The translations under genes were made by a program, and so were the position numbers. A model generated the notes under the pieces. That model did not search any database and was not told the DNA's origin. It saw nothing but the letters and a program-made list of their open reading frames with translations. A stretch of 64,000 nt of DNA, from contig NZ_CP072648.1 in assembly GCF_018304825.1 (NCBI RefSeq), positions 1,781,501 to 1,845,500 on the forward strand, given 5' to 3'. Positions 1-9,705 of this stretch are shown one piece after another (positions within the stretch are counted from its first letter, which is position 1; every line of letters starts with the position of its first letter). Source of the stretch: Chloracidobacterium validum. GTDB taxonomy: Bacteria > Acidobacteriota > Blastocatellia > Chloracidobacteriales > Chloracidobacteriaceae.

Positions 1-348
1 GGCATTTCCCAGCTCAGGGCGTGTGAATGTTCGGACGGCGACGCTGCACACCGTCTCGTTGGCCGACGTACTCGTAAAGGCCAGAACCGCGCCGTTGGGG
101 CTTTCCTCCCGCTTGGGCTGCTCGAAGCCACGCGGCAGGCGGACGCGGAAGCCTCCATCGGCTGAAATCAGTTCAAAGCCGGTGCGTGGTTTTTCGTCGG
201 GGCGCTCTCGCTGGCGTCCGCTCTGGGCATAGAGCGGCGCAAGCACTGTGGCGAGCAGCGTCACCAGCCAAGCGATTCGGAGGGATTTCCAGCGGCGCGG
301 CCATGTCTGGTGCCGTGACAGGTGTTGGTCATTGGGTCGGGTCTTCAT
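1..348 (-). CDS. Secreted hypothetical protein, N-terminal part (cut by window edge)
   Basis: I do not recognise a family. The reading frame is open from an ATG at 348 to the window start, giving 116 residues. A basic N-terminus is followed by a hydrophobic stretch (IAWLVTLLATVLAPL) and an AQS-like cleavage site near residue 43, so export is likely. The following part (FELISADGGFRVRLPRGF) resembles the start of small lipid- or membrane-associated secreted domains, but this is only a composition match. The ATG shares its A with the TGA stop of comEC, so translation is probably coupled to comEC. The C-terminus lies outside the window. Confidence 0.6.
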   Translation of the reverse strand, partial: MKTRPNDQHLSRHQTWPRRWKSLRIAWLVTLLATVLAPLYAQSGRQRERPDEKPRTGFELISADGGFRVRLPRGFEQPKREESPNGAVLAFTSTSANETVCSVAVRTFTRPELGNA

Positions 349-3125
349 CAGGGGTTCTCAGGAACGTGACTGTAAACGCGCAAGACTTGCCCATCGGTTT
401 CAAAGGTGACAGCGCCATCCCGTCCGGTATGCCACTGCCCAGCGCGGGGCAGCACGCTGGCGTAACGATTCACGACTTCCACGTGGGGATGCCCAAACGG
501 CGATTGTCGCGGGGCGCTAAACACGATGTGCGACGCCTGGGTAGCGGCGATAAAGTCCGCCGAACTCGAACTGCGGCTTCCGTGATGCGGCGCTTTGACC
601 ACGTCACAGGCAAGTTGAGCGCCGCGCGTCACGAGTTGACGCTCACTGGCGGCTTCAATATCGCCAGTCAAAAGCAGTGACCGGCCACCATAATCCACAC
701 GCAAAACCAAGGAATCATCGTTGGTTCCGGTCGGCGGCGCGCCGGCCGGTGGCCACAGAAACGTCAACTTTACGTCCCCAAGTCGCGCTTCCCGTCCGGC
801 GTGAACGACTTGGCGCGGAATGCCATGCCGCTCAAGCCCTTGGATAAACCGCCGAAACACTGTGTCTTCAGGGCGCGCCACGCCGTGCCAGGCCTGACCA
901 ATGGAGATGCTGTCGGCCAGTACGCCGAAACTGCCCACGTGATCGGCATCGGGATGGGTCGCCACGATGGCATCCAGCCGGGCAATTCCCCGCGCCCACA
1001 AGCACCGCGCCACCACCCGTTCGCCGAGGTCCACGACATCTTCCCGGAACGCATCCGGCCGTGGCGGGCCATAGTCCACCCGCCCACCACTGTCCACAAG
1101 CAAGGTTTCACCGGTCGGAAATTCCAGCAAGATGCAATCGCCTTGTCCCACATCAAGGAAGGTCACGCGCAACCAGCCGGGCAGTGGCGCGCGCCAGGCA
1201 CGTGGCGGGCTGACGGACAACCAACCAAACGCGATACACAACAAGATCCCAGCAACCATTGGCCTAACTTGGGGACGAACCGGGGGAGCAGCCAATGGAC
1301 GCCAGTGATGGAGTGACCGAACAACCAAAAAGCACCCAAACGCGAACCCAACATAAATGCCAACGCCCCAGCCTTCCCAATGCGGAATCCGCCAGCTTCC
1401 CCACTGACTCCCAACCTCAGCTACCCACACGACCCACTGGACGCTCGACGCAACCAGCCACTTGAACGGCGCTACGGCGAGCGGAAAGAGTCCGAGAACA
1501 AGGAAGTAGCCCAGTGTGGCGAGCAAGACCACCGTGAGGAGGAGTTCTGCCGCAAGTGTCGCCACGCCACCGCCCGGCGTGATGCGATTGAAATAGGACA
1601 GGTTGATTGGAAGGAGCAAAACCTGAATACAGGCGCTGGCCAGTAACAGCCCAAACACCCAGCGCACCCCGGTCTGGAGGTTCCATGCGCCCCGGCCGAC
1701 CCGTTCGAGCCGCCGCGCCCAGGGAGACTTGTCCAAGCGATAGGTGACCGGCTCGCGGCGCATCTGTTTTTGAAATTCGGATTCCTGCCAAAACAATGCT
1801 TCGGCAAAGCGGCGGACCACCCACGGTGCATGCGGGGGGTAGGGCGTGATGCGCGTTGGTCGCCATGCGCCAATCGCCCGCAGGCGGGCATACAGTGGCG
1901 CGGCAACCCCGACCAGCGCCAGGACCGCGCCAAACGTCAACTGAAAGCTAGGGGCAAAAAGATTCGACGGCTGCACAACAAGCAAGACGCAAGCGCAAGC
2001 GCCAAAGACATTCAGCCAATCCGGCTCACGGTAGGCCAAGCGCGTCACTTGCCACACCGAGACGGCAACGGCAGCACGCCAAACTGGCGGCTCAAGGCCA
2101 ACCAGGATGGCATAGCTCCACACCGCCAGCAGGACGCCAAGCGACGCTAACCACCGGTGGCGTGTCATCCGTGACAGCAACCACGTGACGAGACCGGCAA
2201 CCAGCGCAAAGTGTGAACCCGAAATAACCAGCAAATGAAACGTGCCACTTTGCCGAAACGCAGCGGCCCAGGTTGCGTCTAGGAAACGGTCACTCCCAAA
2301 GACAACCCCGGCCAGCAGACCGCTGGTCCGCGCATCGAAGTCACGTTGCACTTGATGGATGGCATACCGGCGAAGCTTGCGCAACCAAGCGCCATGGCCG
2401 GCGCGGACACCAGGCCGGCGGGTAACCGTGATGACCGAACCTTGCGCGTCATAACCTCGCCAATCGAGATAGTCGCCAACGGCGTGACTGCCGGGATTGC
2501 GGTACCGTCCCTGGCGGTTGAGCGTCACTGTGGCGCCGAGCAGCTCGCCAGGTTCGAACGCCAGTCGTTCCCATTCCAGCAAGTGCTCAGGGCGTGTCAA
2601 TGGCAGCGTGAGGCGAACCCGCCCAGAAACCGGCTCCGCCGCTGCCTGATTGGCGGTCCAAGAAGCGGAGTGATTGGATAATGACCTATTCTGGTCTGAT
2701 TCACCAGGAAGCAAGGTCATGACCTCCAAGTCGAAGGTGACCCGCCCGACGGCTGGTTCGGGCCAATCCGCAAGGTAGCCGGTGATAAGCAGCGGCGTTT
2801 CTGGCGCCAGTGTCCGCAGCCGGACACGAACCCGGTCAGGCAACTCCCGGCGATACCGTTCAAGGGAGGCACCCCACGCCCCACCTAAAACAATGCACAG
2901 CGCCGCCAAACGCAGTCCAGCCATCGGTTGAAAGGTGATTCGACGGCGGTACACAGCCCAATACAGCCACAGCCCAGCCAACCCACATCCCCAGAGCCAA
3001 GGCGGCGTATGAGGTAAACCAGCCTCTCCGAAAACACCCAAACTGAACCAACCAGCCGCGACCAAGAGCGGGGCGCGAATCAATAAACTTGGTGGGCCCG
3101 GTGGTGGGAAGCTGTTGCTTGACAT
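348..3125 (-). CDS. comEC: DNA internalization-related competence protein ComEC/Rec2
   Basis: Inner-membrane channel protein for uptake of single-stranded DNA during natural transformation. The N-terminal third has several membrane segments and a soluble domain. The middle is the hydrophobic competence domain (FHLLVISGSHFALVAG). The last ~260 residues are a metallo-beta-lactamase-like domain with FLDVGQGDC, the metal motif HPDADHVGS, LLLTGDIE and KAPHHGS. The frame is open upstream to 3233, but that would leave only 20 bp to the divergent pilB. The ATG at 3125 (MSSNSF) leaves room for promoters, so I chose it; ATGs at 3137 and 3152 are also possible. Length of ~925 residues is on the long side for the family. 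The pilus genes next door fit a DNA-uptake role. Confidence 0.93.
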   Translation of the reverse strand: MSSNSFPPPGPPSLLIRAPLLVAAGWFSLGVFGEAGLPHTPPWLWGCGLAGLWLYWAVYRRRITFQPMAGLRLAALCIVLGGAWGASLERYRRELPDRVRVRLRTLAPETPLLITGYLADWPEPAVGRVTFDLEVMTLLPGESDQNRSLSNHSASWTANQAAAEPVSGRVRLTLPLTRPEHLLEWERLAFEPGELLGATVTLNRQGRYRNPGSHAVGDYLDWRGYDAQGSVITVTRRPGVRAGHGAWLRKLRRYAIHQVQRDFDARTSGLLAGVVFGSDRFLDATWAAAFRQSGTFHLLVISGSHFALVAGLVTWLLSRMTRHRWLASLGVLLAVWSYAILVGLEPPVWRAAVAVSVWQVTRLAYREPDWLNVFGACACVLLVVQPSNLFAPSFQLTFGAVLALVGVAAPLYARLRAIGAWRPTRITPYPPHAPWVVRRFAEALFWQESEFQKQMRREPVTYRLDKSPWARRLERVGRGAWNLQTGVRWVFGLLLASACIQVLLLPINLSYFNRITPGGGVATLAAELLLTVVLLATLGYFLVLGLFPLAVAPFKWLVASSVQWVVWVAEVGSQWGSWRIPHWEGWGVGIYVGFAFGCFLVVRSLHHWRPLAAPPVRPQVRPMVAGILLCIAFGWLSVSPPRAWRAPLPGWLRVTFLDVGQGDCILLEFPTGETLLVDSGGRVDYGPPRPDAFREDVVDLGERVVARCLWARGIARLDAIVATHPDADHVGSFGVLADSISIGQAWHGVARPEDTVFRRFIQGLERHGIPRQVVHAGREARLGDVKLTFLWPPAGAPPTGTNDDSLVLRVDYGGRSLLLTGDIEAASERQLVTRGAQLACDVVKAPHHGSRSSSSADFIAATQASHIVFSAPRQSPFGHPHVEVVNRYASVLPRAGQWHTGRDGAVTFETDGQVLRVYSHVPENP

Positions 3126-3253
3126 GGTTGCAACCATTCCCTTAGTTTCCATCCTAAAGTTGGAAAAGTTATCTCCGCGCGGTTTCAGTTGGGTTGTTCT
3201 GCACGCTCCATGAGCCCCGGTTAGGTTGATCATTTACCCCAGGGTGTTCGCAA

Positions 3254-5107
3254 ATGTCAGCAAAGCTTGGTGAAGTCCTGCTCAAAGAAGGGCTGATTAC
3301 GCCGCAGCAGTTGAAAGAAGCCCTTGACTACCAACGGGCCAATGGTGGTCGGCTTGGCTCCATTTTTGTCACGCTGGGGATGGTCCAGGATGAAGCCATT
3401 ACCTCGGTTCTGAGTCGGCAATACGGTGTTCCGGCGGTCAACCTGGACCTTTTCGATGTTGACCCTAACGCGGTTCGCTTGCTTCCTGAAGAAACTGCCC
3501 GCAAGTACATGGTACTTCCGCTCGCTCGCAATGGCTCGACGATGACCCTGGCGATGGTTGATCCGGCGAATGTGTTTGCGGTGGATGACATCAAGTTCAT
3601 GACGGGCTTGAGCATCGAGCAAGTCGTCGTTTCTGAACTGTCGCTCGAACGCGCCATCGCGCGCTATTACGCGCCAGAGAAGGGACTCGTCCTGGCTGAG
3701 AAAATGAATGAATTCTCAGCCGGACTCAATGACCAGTTCAGCCTTGCAAACCTGAGCAATCTGGCTGGCGCAACGGCCGCGCCAGCCGCCCCGGTCAATC
3801 TCGACGAGGCGATGAATGAGATCAACGAAGCCCTTGGTGAAGGTGATTTCGAGGTTTCCGAAGCGCCTACCGAGGATGTGCTCGATCTCAGCACCCAAGC
3901 GGCTGATGAGGCTCCAGTCGTCAAGCTGGTCAACATGATCTTGGTTAGCTCACTGGAGTATGGGGCGAGTGACATCCATATCGAGCCATACGAGAAGGAG
4001 TTTCGCGTTCGCTTCCGAGTGGATGGGTTGCTGCGAGAAGTGATGCGTCCGCCAATGAAGATGCGGGCCGGTTTGACCTCGCGCATCAAAATCATGGCCA
4101 AGCTCGACATTGCGGAAACTCGCCTCCCCCAAGACGGTCGGATCAAAATCAAGCTCAAGCGCGAGACCGGTGTGCGCGACCTTGACTTTCGCGTGTCAAC
4201 TCTGCCGACCCTCTGGGGCGAAAAAATCGTGCTTCGGCTGCTCGACAAAGAGAAGCTGATGCTCGACATGACCAAACTCGGTTTTGAACCGGAAAGCCTC
4301 GAAAAGTTCAAGCGCCAGATTGCCAAACCCTACGGCATGGTGTTGGTCACCGGTCCGACGGGATCAGGAAAAACCAATACGCTTTACTCGGCGCTATCAA
4401 GCCTGAACACGCCGGACACAAACATCATGACGGCTGAAGACCCAGTCGAGTTCAACCTCACAGGCATCAACCAAGTTCAGATGAAAGAACAAATTGGGTT
4501 GAACTTCGCAGCCGCGCTCCGGTCCTTCCTGCGCCAGGACCCAAACATCGTCCTGGTGGGTGAAATCCGCGACTTTGAAACGGCTGAAATCGCTGTCAAA
4601 GCCTCGCTGACCGGACACCTCGTGCTGTCCACGCTCCACACCAATGATGCCCCATCTACGGTCAGTCGGTTGATGAACATGGGGATCGAGCCATTTCTGG
4701 TAGCCACTTCGGTCAACCTCATTCAGGCGCAGCGTCTGATCCGGCGCATTTGCTCAGAGTGCAAGGCCCCGGCCAAGATTCAGCCGCCAGCCCAAACGCT
4801 GATAGAACTTGGGTTTACACCAGAAGAAGCGTCCAAGATCACGATTTATGAAGGCACCGGTAAAACCAAGGATGGGCGCGAGTGTCCGAAGTGCAAAGGC
4901 TCCGGCTACAAGGGCCGGGTTGGTCTGTATGAGGTTATGGAGATGAACGATGAGTTGCGCGAACTCATCCTCATCGGGGCCTCGTCCCTAGAGCTGCGCA
5001 AAAAAGCGATTGAACACGGCATGCTCACGCTGCGGCGGAGCGGACTCAGGAAAATTATGGATGGCATCACTACGATCGAAGAAGTTGTACGCGAAACCGT
5101 CTTATAA
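3254..5107 (+). CDS. pilB: Type IV pilus assembly ATPase PilB
   Basis: Hexameric cytoplasmic ATPase that powers pilus extension. The N-terminal ~150 residues form a GspE/MshE N-domain (LGEVLLKEGLITPQQL). A linker rich in Ala, Glu and Asp follows, then the GspE ATPase core with Walker A GPTGSGKTNT near residues 366-375, the Asp box (EDPVEFN), Walker B (LVGEIRDFET) and the His box (GHLVLSTLHTNDA). A tetracysteine zinc element is present near the C-terminus (CSEC and CPKC), as in PilB/GspE but not PilT. Length 617 residues is slightly above typical PilB (~570) because of the linker. First of a pilB-pilT-pilC row. A 155-bp gap follows. Confidence 0.97.
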   Translation: MSAKLGEVLLKEGLITPQQLKEALDYQRANGGRLGSIFVTLGMVQDEAITSVLSRQYGVPAVNLDLFDVDPNAVRLLPEETARKYMVLPLARNGSTMTLAMVDPANVFAVDDIKFMTGLSIEQVVVSELSLERAIARYYAPEKGLVLAEKMNEFSAGLNDQFSLANLSNLAGATAAPAAPVNLDEAMNEINEALGEGDFEVSEAPTEDVLDLSTQAADEAPVVKLVNMILVSSLEYGASDIHIEPYEKEFRVRFRVDGLLREVMRPPMKMRAGLTSRIKIMAKLDIAETRLPQDGRIKIKLKRETGVRDLDFRVSTLPTLWGEKIVLRLLDKEKLMLDMTKLGFEPESLEKFKRQIAKPYGMVLVTGPTGSGKTNTLYSALSSLNTPDTNIMTAEDPVEFNLTGINQVQMKEQIGLNFAAALRSFLRQDPNIVLVGEIRDFETAEIAVKASLTGHLVLSTLHTNDAPSTVSRLMNMGIEPFLVATSVNLIQAQRLIRRICSECKAPAKIQPPAQTLIELGFTPEEASKITIYEGTGKTKDGRECPKCKGSGYKGRVGLYEVMEMNDELRELILIGASSLELRKKAIEHGMLTLRRSGLRKIMDGITTIEEVVRETVL

Positions 5108-5262
5108 CCCAACCAAGGTCTAGCCCAGTTAGCATTCGTGACCAGTTAGCGCTTCGGCCAGTGCGGCGCCAGCCTAGCACGGTGCGAGAGCCAAGAAACA
5201 AACTTGGTTTTTAGCTTTGTGACTGAATTCCACTGCCAGCGTCACCCACGGAGGTACACGCC

Positions 5263-6438
5263 ATGTCGTCCAATTTTGTACTGAGCGACCTGCTTCGAAA
5301 GATGATCGAGCTAGGTGGCTCGGATCTCCATATCACCACGAATTCGCCGCCACAGGTTCGCGTGCACGGTCACCTACGCCCTCTCGACTATCCAGAAATG
5401 ACGCCGGCGGATACCAAGCAATTGGCTTATTCTGTCTTGACAGATGCCCAGAAGCACCGCTTTGAAGAGACGCTTGAGCTTGACTTTTCATTTGGTATCA
5501 AAGGGATGTCACGTTTCCGAGCCAACCTGTTCAATCAACGGGGCGCGGTTGCCGCAGTGTTTCGGGGCATTCCCTATGAAATTCGGACCTTTGAGGACCT
5601 TGGCCTCCCACCAGTTGTCAGAAAACTCTGCGAAAAGCCACGCGGTCTCATTCTCGTTACAGGTCCGACGGGTTCGGGCAAGTCCACGACGCTGGCCGCG
5701 ATGATCAACAAAATCAATGAAGACCGGCACGAGCACATCATCACCATTGAGGATCCCATCGAGTTCCTGCATCCACACAAAAACTGCCTGGTCAACCAGC
5801 GCGAAGTGCACGCCGACACGCATAGCTTTGCCAACTCGCTCCGCGCGGCGCTGCGGCAGGACCCCGATGTCGTGCTGATCGGGGAAATGCGTGACCTTGA
5901 AACGGTTGAAACGGCCCTGCGAATCGCCGAAACCGGCCACTTGACCTTTGGCACGCTGCACACCAACTCCGCCTACTCCACGATCAACCGCATCATTGAC
6001 ATCTTCCCGGCACACCAGCAGTCCCAGATTCGGACGCAGCTCAGTCTCGTGCTGGAAGGCGTGCTATGTCAGTCACTCCTGCCCAAGGCGAATGGGCAAG
6101 GACGCTGCATGGCGCTTGAAATTCTGGTTCCGAACTCAGCCATTCGCAATCTCATTCGTGAAGACAAGATTCACCAAATCTATGGGATGATGCAGACTGG
6201 GCAGGACAAGTTTGGGATGCAGACCTTCAATCAGTCGCTCCTTGGCCTCTACCTCAATCGCCAAATTACGCTTGATGTGGCGATGGCACGCTCGCACAAC
6301 GCTGATGAGTTACAGGACTTAATCAACCGCGCAACCGCTGGTCAGGGCATGTCACCTGGCGGGATGCCGCCAGGCGGACGTCCGATGCCGCCAGGTGGAG
6401 CGGCTCGCCCTGGTATGCCACCGCCAGTTCGACGTTAG
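5263..6438 (+). CDS. pilT: Twitching motility / pilus retraction ATPase PilT
   Basis: Retraction motor that depolymerises type IV pili, antagonist of PilB. Visible motifs are Walker A GPTGSGKSTT near residues 133-142, EDPIEFLH, Walker B LIGEMRDLET, the His box HLTFGTLHTNSA, and the PilT hallmark AIRNLIRE near residue 292. The last ~40 residues are a Met/Pro/Gly-rich tail (GGMPPGGRPMPPGGAARPGM), longer than in well-studied PilT proteins. The start is well supported by GGAGG placed 9 bases before the ATG. It lies between pilB and pilC; the 305 bp before pilC carry a hairpin. Confidence 0.97.
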   Translation: MSSNFVLSDLLRKMIELGGSDLHITTNSPPQVRVHGHLRPLDYPEMTPADTKQLAYSVLTDAQKHRFEETLELDFSFGIKGMSRFRANLFNQRGAVAAVFRGIPYEIRTFEDLGLPPVVRKLCEKPRGLILVTGPTGSGKSTTLAAMINKINEDRHEHIITIEDPIEFLHPHKNCLVNQREVHADTHSFANSLRAALRQDPDVVLIGEMRDLETVETALRIAETGHLTFGTLHTNSAYSTINRIIDIFPAHQQSQIRTQLSLVLEGVLCQSLLPKANGQGRCMALEILVPNSAIRNLIREDKIHQIYGMMQTGQDKFGMQTFNQSLLGLYLNRQITLDVAMARSHNADELQDLINRATAGQGMSPGGMPPGGRPMPPGGAARPGMPPPVRR

Positions 6439-6468
6439 CCAGGTACGACTTGTTGGATTAATTGTGAA

Positions 6469-6496
6469 AAGTCACGGAGTTTTTGCTTCGTGACTT
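6469..6496 (+). terminator. Hairpin in the pilT-pilC spacer
   Basis: An 11-bp stem (one G-T pair) of AAGTCACGGAG with CTTCGTGACTT closes a six-base TTTTTG loop. No T-run follows the right arm, so it is not a textbook terminator. It could be an attenuator, a processing site or an RNA-stabilising element adjusting PilC against PilB and PilT. The rest of the 6439-6743 gap holds a 74-codon open frame (6483-6707) without coding features, which I do not call. Confidence 0.4.
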
Positions 6497-6743
6497 GCGC
6501 ATCTCGATGGTATCGCCAACAATCAGTTTACGCTTTGAATCAGGGAAAACGGCTGCAAGCGCGTGGGGTGGTTCGGCACCGCCAATCGCCTCCCAAATCC
6601 AACTGGGTCTGGCTGTCGGCGAAGGTCAGACGCTGGAGGCTATGGATAGTAGCCACCACAGGAAGATGACTCGGCGTTTGGACGGGTGCCCCGCCTGCCA
6701 GCCTTAATCAAGCAGACGCATCTGTGCAAGGAGTGATTCGGTC

Positions 6744-7967
6744 ATGCCGACGTATGTTTTCACAGGACGCAACCAGCTCAACCAGCAGGTGCGTGGAGAG
6801 CGCACGGCTGCCAGCCGCGAACAACTTGAAGCACTGCTCCGCCGTGAACAAGTCACGGTTGTCAGTGTTCAAGAAAAAAGCCGTGACATTGCCCTGCCCA
6901 AGCTCGTTGGCGGCAGCGTTTCCTCGAAAGAGTTAGCGATTTTCACGCGCCAGTTTTCCGTCATGATTGACGCCGGCTTGCCGCTGGTGCAGTGCCTTGA
7001 AATCTTGGCAAGCCAGCAGGAGAAAAATAAGTATTTCAAGCAGGTGCTCACGCAAGTGCGGACGGACGTTGAAACCGGTTCGACGCTCTCGGAGTCCATG
7101 GCCAAGCACCCGAAGGTATTTGACAACCTCTACACGAACATGGTGGCGGCTGGCGAAACCGGCGGTATCCTCGACACGATTCTCCAGCGCTTGGCCACGT
7201 TTATCGAGAAAATCGTCAAACTTCGCTCCGATGTCATTTCGGCGCTGATTTACCCATCCGCAGTTATCGTGCTGGCGGTAGTCGTGATTGCCGTCATCAT
7301 GGTCGTGGTGATTCCAGCCTTCCGAAACATCTTTGAAGGTCTGCTTGGTCCAGGCGAGCGCCTGCCGCTGCCAACAGAAATCGTGATTGCCATCAGTTCG
7401 TTCATGGCCAGCTACTGGTGGCTTCTTTTGATCATCATTGTGGGTATCGTATTGGTCATTCGCGCTTACTACAAGACACCTGGCGGGCGCTTTCAAATTG
7501 ACCGGCTCATGCTCAAGATTCCGATTATCGGTGATATTTTGCTCAAGATTTCCGTGGCGCGTTTCTCGCGGACACTCGCCACGCTCCTGTCAAGCGGCGT
7601 GCCAATTCTTGAATCGCTTGACATTACGGCACGAACCGCCGGGAATGTCATTGTCGGGAATGCGATCAATCGCGTGCGCGACTCAATTGAGCAGGGGCAA
7701 ACCATCGTCGAGCCGCTCAAAGCCAGTGGAGTTTTCCCCTCTATGGTCTGCCAGATGATTGGTGTTGGGGAGCAAACCGGTGCGCTGGACGCCATGCTCT
7801 CCAAAATTGCCGACTTCTACGAACTCGAAGTGGACGCAGCCATTGCCAACCTCTTGACGTTGATTGAGCCGATCATGATTGGCTTTCTGGGTGTTACCAT
7901 TGGGGGGATCGTCATCGCAATGTACCTCCCGCTCTTTGCCTTGGTTGGAAAACTGGCTGGACGCTAA
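6744..7967 (+). CDS. pilC: Type IV pilus inner-membrane platform protein PilC
   Basis: Polytopic platform protein on which PilB and PilT act. Length (407 residues) and architecture match the GspF/PilC family: two copies of the GspF domain (FTRQFSVMIDAGLPLVQCLE and FSRTLATLLSSGVPILESLD), each beginning with the characteristic helix, and three membrane segments (around ALIYPSAVIVLAVVVIAVIMVVVIP in two parts, SYWWLLLIIIVGIVLVI, and the C-terminal VTIGGIVIAMYLPLFALVG). The N-terminus MPTYVFTGRNQLNQQVRGE is the usual PilC opening. Third in the pilB-pilT-pilC row; no major pilin gene is in this block. Confidence 0.96.
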   Translation: MPTYVFTGRNQLNQQVRGERTAASREQLEALLRREQVTVVSVQEKSRDIALPKLVGGSVSSKELAIFTRQFSVMIDAGLPLVQCLEILASQQEKNKYFKQVLTQVRTDVETGSTLSESMAKHPKVFDNLYTNMVAAGETGGILDTILQRLATFIEKIVKLRSDVISALIYPSAVIVLAVVVIAVIMVVVIPAFRNIFEGLLGPGERLPLPTEIVIAISSFMASYWWLLLIIIVGIVLVIRAYYKTPGGRFQIDRLMLKIPIIGDILLKISVARFSRTLATLLSSGVPILESLDITARTAGNVIVGNAINRVRDSIEQGQTIVEPLKASGVFPSMVCQMIGVGEQTGALDAMLSKIADFYELEVDAAIANLLTLIEPIMIGFLGVTIGGIVIAMYLPLFALVGKLAGR

Positions 7968-7979
7968 CCTCAACGTGGC

Positions 7980-8013
7980 GGACCTGGTTTCGCGCATGAG
8001 CGTAGCCAGGTCC
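7980..8013. terminator. Hairpin between convergent genes (pilC end)
   Basis: Perfect 8-bp arms GGACCTGG (7980-7987) and CCAGGTCC (8006-8013) enclose an 18-base loop that can itself form a CGC/GCG pair. It sits in the 63 bp between the convergent stops of pilC and the minus-strand gene at 8031, a position typical for a bidirectional terminator. There is no strong T-run. Confidence 0.45.
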
Positions 8014-8030
8014 TGTCTCACTCATCGCAC

Positions 8031-8918
8031 CTAATCCCGCACGGGCCGTCGGCTCGTTGCCCAGGCTGGCATCTTCAAAACTGGGCGATAGTTCCCTTCC
8101 TCAAAACTAAACTTGAAATAGCCATCAAAGCGTGAAACGTCGGAGATTCCCTCGCCGCGCGCAAGGGTTGGCATGCGAAACCGGTCGTTGAACTGTGAAT
8201 AATCCACCGTCGCCGAGATGGAGCGGATGTTTTTGAGGTTCTTATCGAGAATCTCTAAGTTGTACATGCCGTCTATGGTCAGGGTGAGCATCTCGCCTTG
8301 CTCACTTAGATAAATCACGCCAGAGGCGAGGGGCACGGTACGTGACCGCGTGCGTGGGCGAAAGCGGAAAGCCAGTTCCCCATCGCGCGGCGAAGTGGTT
8401 GGCTCGAACTCATAGTAGGCAACCCGTTCTGGTGTCAGTGGAAAAAAAATCAGATCAAAGAAGCCCTGTGCCGAGAGAATGGTCAACCCCTTGGGGTCAA
8501 CGCGACTCTTGGGGCGGCCGTTGTCATCGGTGTCGCTCACGATGCGCGTCAAGACCGGATATTGCCCGGTTTCATCTGGTCGGGTTGATGGCTCAATGAT
8601 GACTTCGGTTTCACGGTTCTGCCGCTGTCGCCCTGGCGCATCCCCAGGCCGGCGCGGCTTGTCGTAGCGCTCGACAGCCAGTCGCTGCCGATAGGTACAC
8701 CGGTCACGCACCACGGCCGATTGGAATTGGTTGCAGATTGCCCGGCAAACCACAGGCGGGATGCCGCTGCAATCATAACCAGGACTGCCAGGACAATCTG
8801 GACCTGGCATTCGAGAAACGGTTCGTGGCACTGACCAAGCGGAAGAAAGGTTTCCCAGCCCAAGCAGGACACCGATCAGAACCAGGACAAGCCAAGACCT
8901 AAACACACATTTCATCAT
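8031..8918 (-). CDS. Secreted protein of unknown function
   Basis: Not recognised. A signal peptide is clear: MMKCVFRSWLVLVLIGVLLGLGNLSSAWS. A Cys/Pro/Gly stretch follows (PDCPGSPGYDCSGIPPVVC), with about six Cys in the first ~75 mature residues, suggesting disulfides in the periplasm. The rest is predicted beta-rich and contains repeated DG or EG turns. The frame is open to 8948, but the ATG at 8918 has GAGGTG six bases upstream (GAGGTGAACGGTATG), so I start there. It faces pilC convergently and is divergent from the zinc-ribbon gene at 9049. Pilus involvement is not supported by any motif. Confidence 0.75.
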   Translation of the reverse strand: MMKCVFRSWLVLVLIGVLLGLGNLSSAWSVPRTVSRMPGPDCPGSPGYDCSGIPPVVCRAICNQFQSAVVRDRCTYRQRLAVERYDKPRRPGDAPGRQRQNRETEVIIEPSTRPDETGQYPVLTRIVSDTDDNGRPKSRVDPKGLTILSAQGFFDLIFFPLTPERVAYYEFEPTTSPRDGELAFRFRPRTRSRTVPLASGVIYLSEQGEMLTLTIDGMYNLEILDKNLKNIRSISATVDYSQFNDRFRMPTLARGEGISDVSRFDGYFKFSFEEGNYRPVLKMPAWATSRRPVRD

Positions 8919-9048
8919 ACCGTTCACCTCAATCAGGGTTGCTTTCATAGGGCACGACGTTCTACAAGCGAGGACGATCTTGGTTCATTCGTGGGCGTTC
9001 GCTCAACGTAGGCCCAATCCAACCTTTCCAAAAGTCCAGAGTGTGACG

Positions 9049-9705
9049 ATGCAAGACCGTACCTACCGCCTCCCGTCTGGGTTCAATTTACCAGCCTTGG
9101 CCAACGACATTCGGCACTTTTTCCTGATGCGCGATCACCGCGTGCAAGTTGTGCCAATGGGTGAGGCCGTCATCGTTCAGGCCGTTCGGGACTCCACCCT
9201 GACCACCTTGCTTGGGCAATCATCCGCCTTGACCGTGCGGCTTCAGCCCATTGGAGATCACCTAAAAGTTGAAATTGGGACAAGCAAGTGGCTCGAAAAA
9301 GCCGCGCTGGGCGTTGTGGGCTATGTTTTACTCGGGCCACTGATTGTCTTACCAATCGTCGGCGCATTCAACCAGCTCAAGCTGGTCGAGGACCTCTGGG
9401 CGCATCTCGATACTCGGCTTATGTCTCCCTTTGATAGCCGTTTGCAAACGCCAGTGCCACCGCCAGAGCCATCTTACCGGAGCGACACGCCCTCCCAACC
9501 ATCACCGGAGCAACGTTGCTTGTCGTGCCAGTCACCGATGCCGGCCAATGCGGTCTTTTGTTCCCGCTGCGGGCAACGGGCGTCAGTCATCCCCTACACG
9601 GCGGAACCAGAAGCGACTTCCCTGACACCGACTTGCCCACAGTGTGGGCTGGTCAACCAGATGGGAGCCCGTTTTTGTTCGGGGTGTGGGTACCGCTTCC
9701 CGTAG
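9049..9705 (+). CDS. Membrane-anchored double zinc-ribbon protein
   Basis: About 218 residues. The N-terminal ~85 residues (YRLPSGFNLPALANDIRHFF) form a soluble alpha/beta-looking domain, followed by one hydrophobic segment (AALGVVGYVLLGPLIVLPIVGAF), a Pro-rich linker, and two C-terminal zinc ribbons: CLSCQSPMPANAVFCSRC and CPQCGLVNQMGARFCSGC. Such ribbons usually are structural or protein-binding. The frame is open upstream to 8980; the ATG at 9049 is chosen because the domain starts there, though no good ribosome-binding site is seen. It lies next to a minus-strand series of zinc-ribbon and TM2 proteins and may act in the same envelope process. Confidence 0.75.
   Translation: MQDRTYRLPSGFNLPALANDIRHFFLMRDHRVQVVPMGEAVIVQAVRDSTLTTLLGQSSALTVRLQPIGDHLKVEIGTSKWLEKAALGVVGYVLLGPLIVLPIVGAFNQLKLVEDLWAHLDTRLMSPFDSRLQTPVPPPEPSYRSDTPSQPSPEQRCLSCQSPMPANAVFCSRCGQRASVIPYTAEPEATSLTPTCPQCGLVNQMGARFCSGCGYRFP

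Noticed and set aside
6483-6707. 74-codon ORF between pilT and pilC.
   Set aside because: No ribosome-binding site, no domain, and it overlaps the hairpin; composition is not protein-like.
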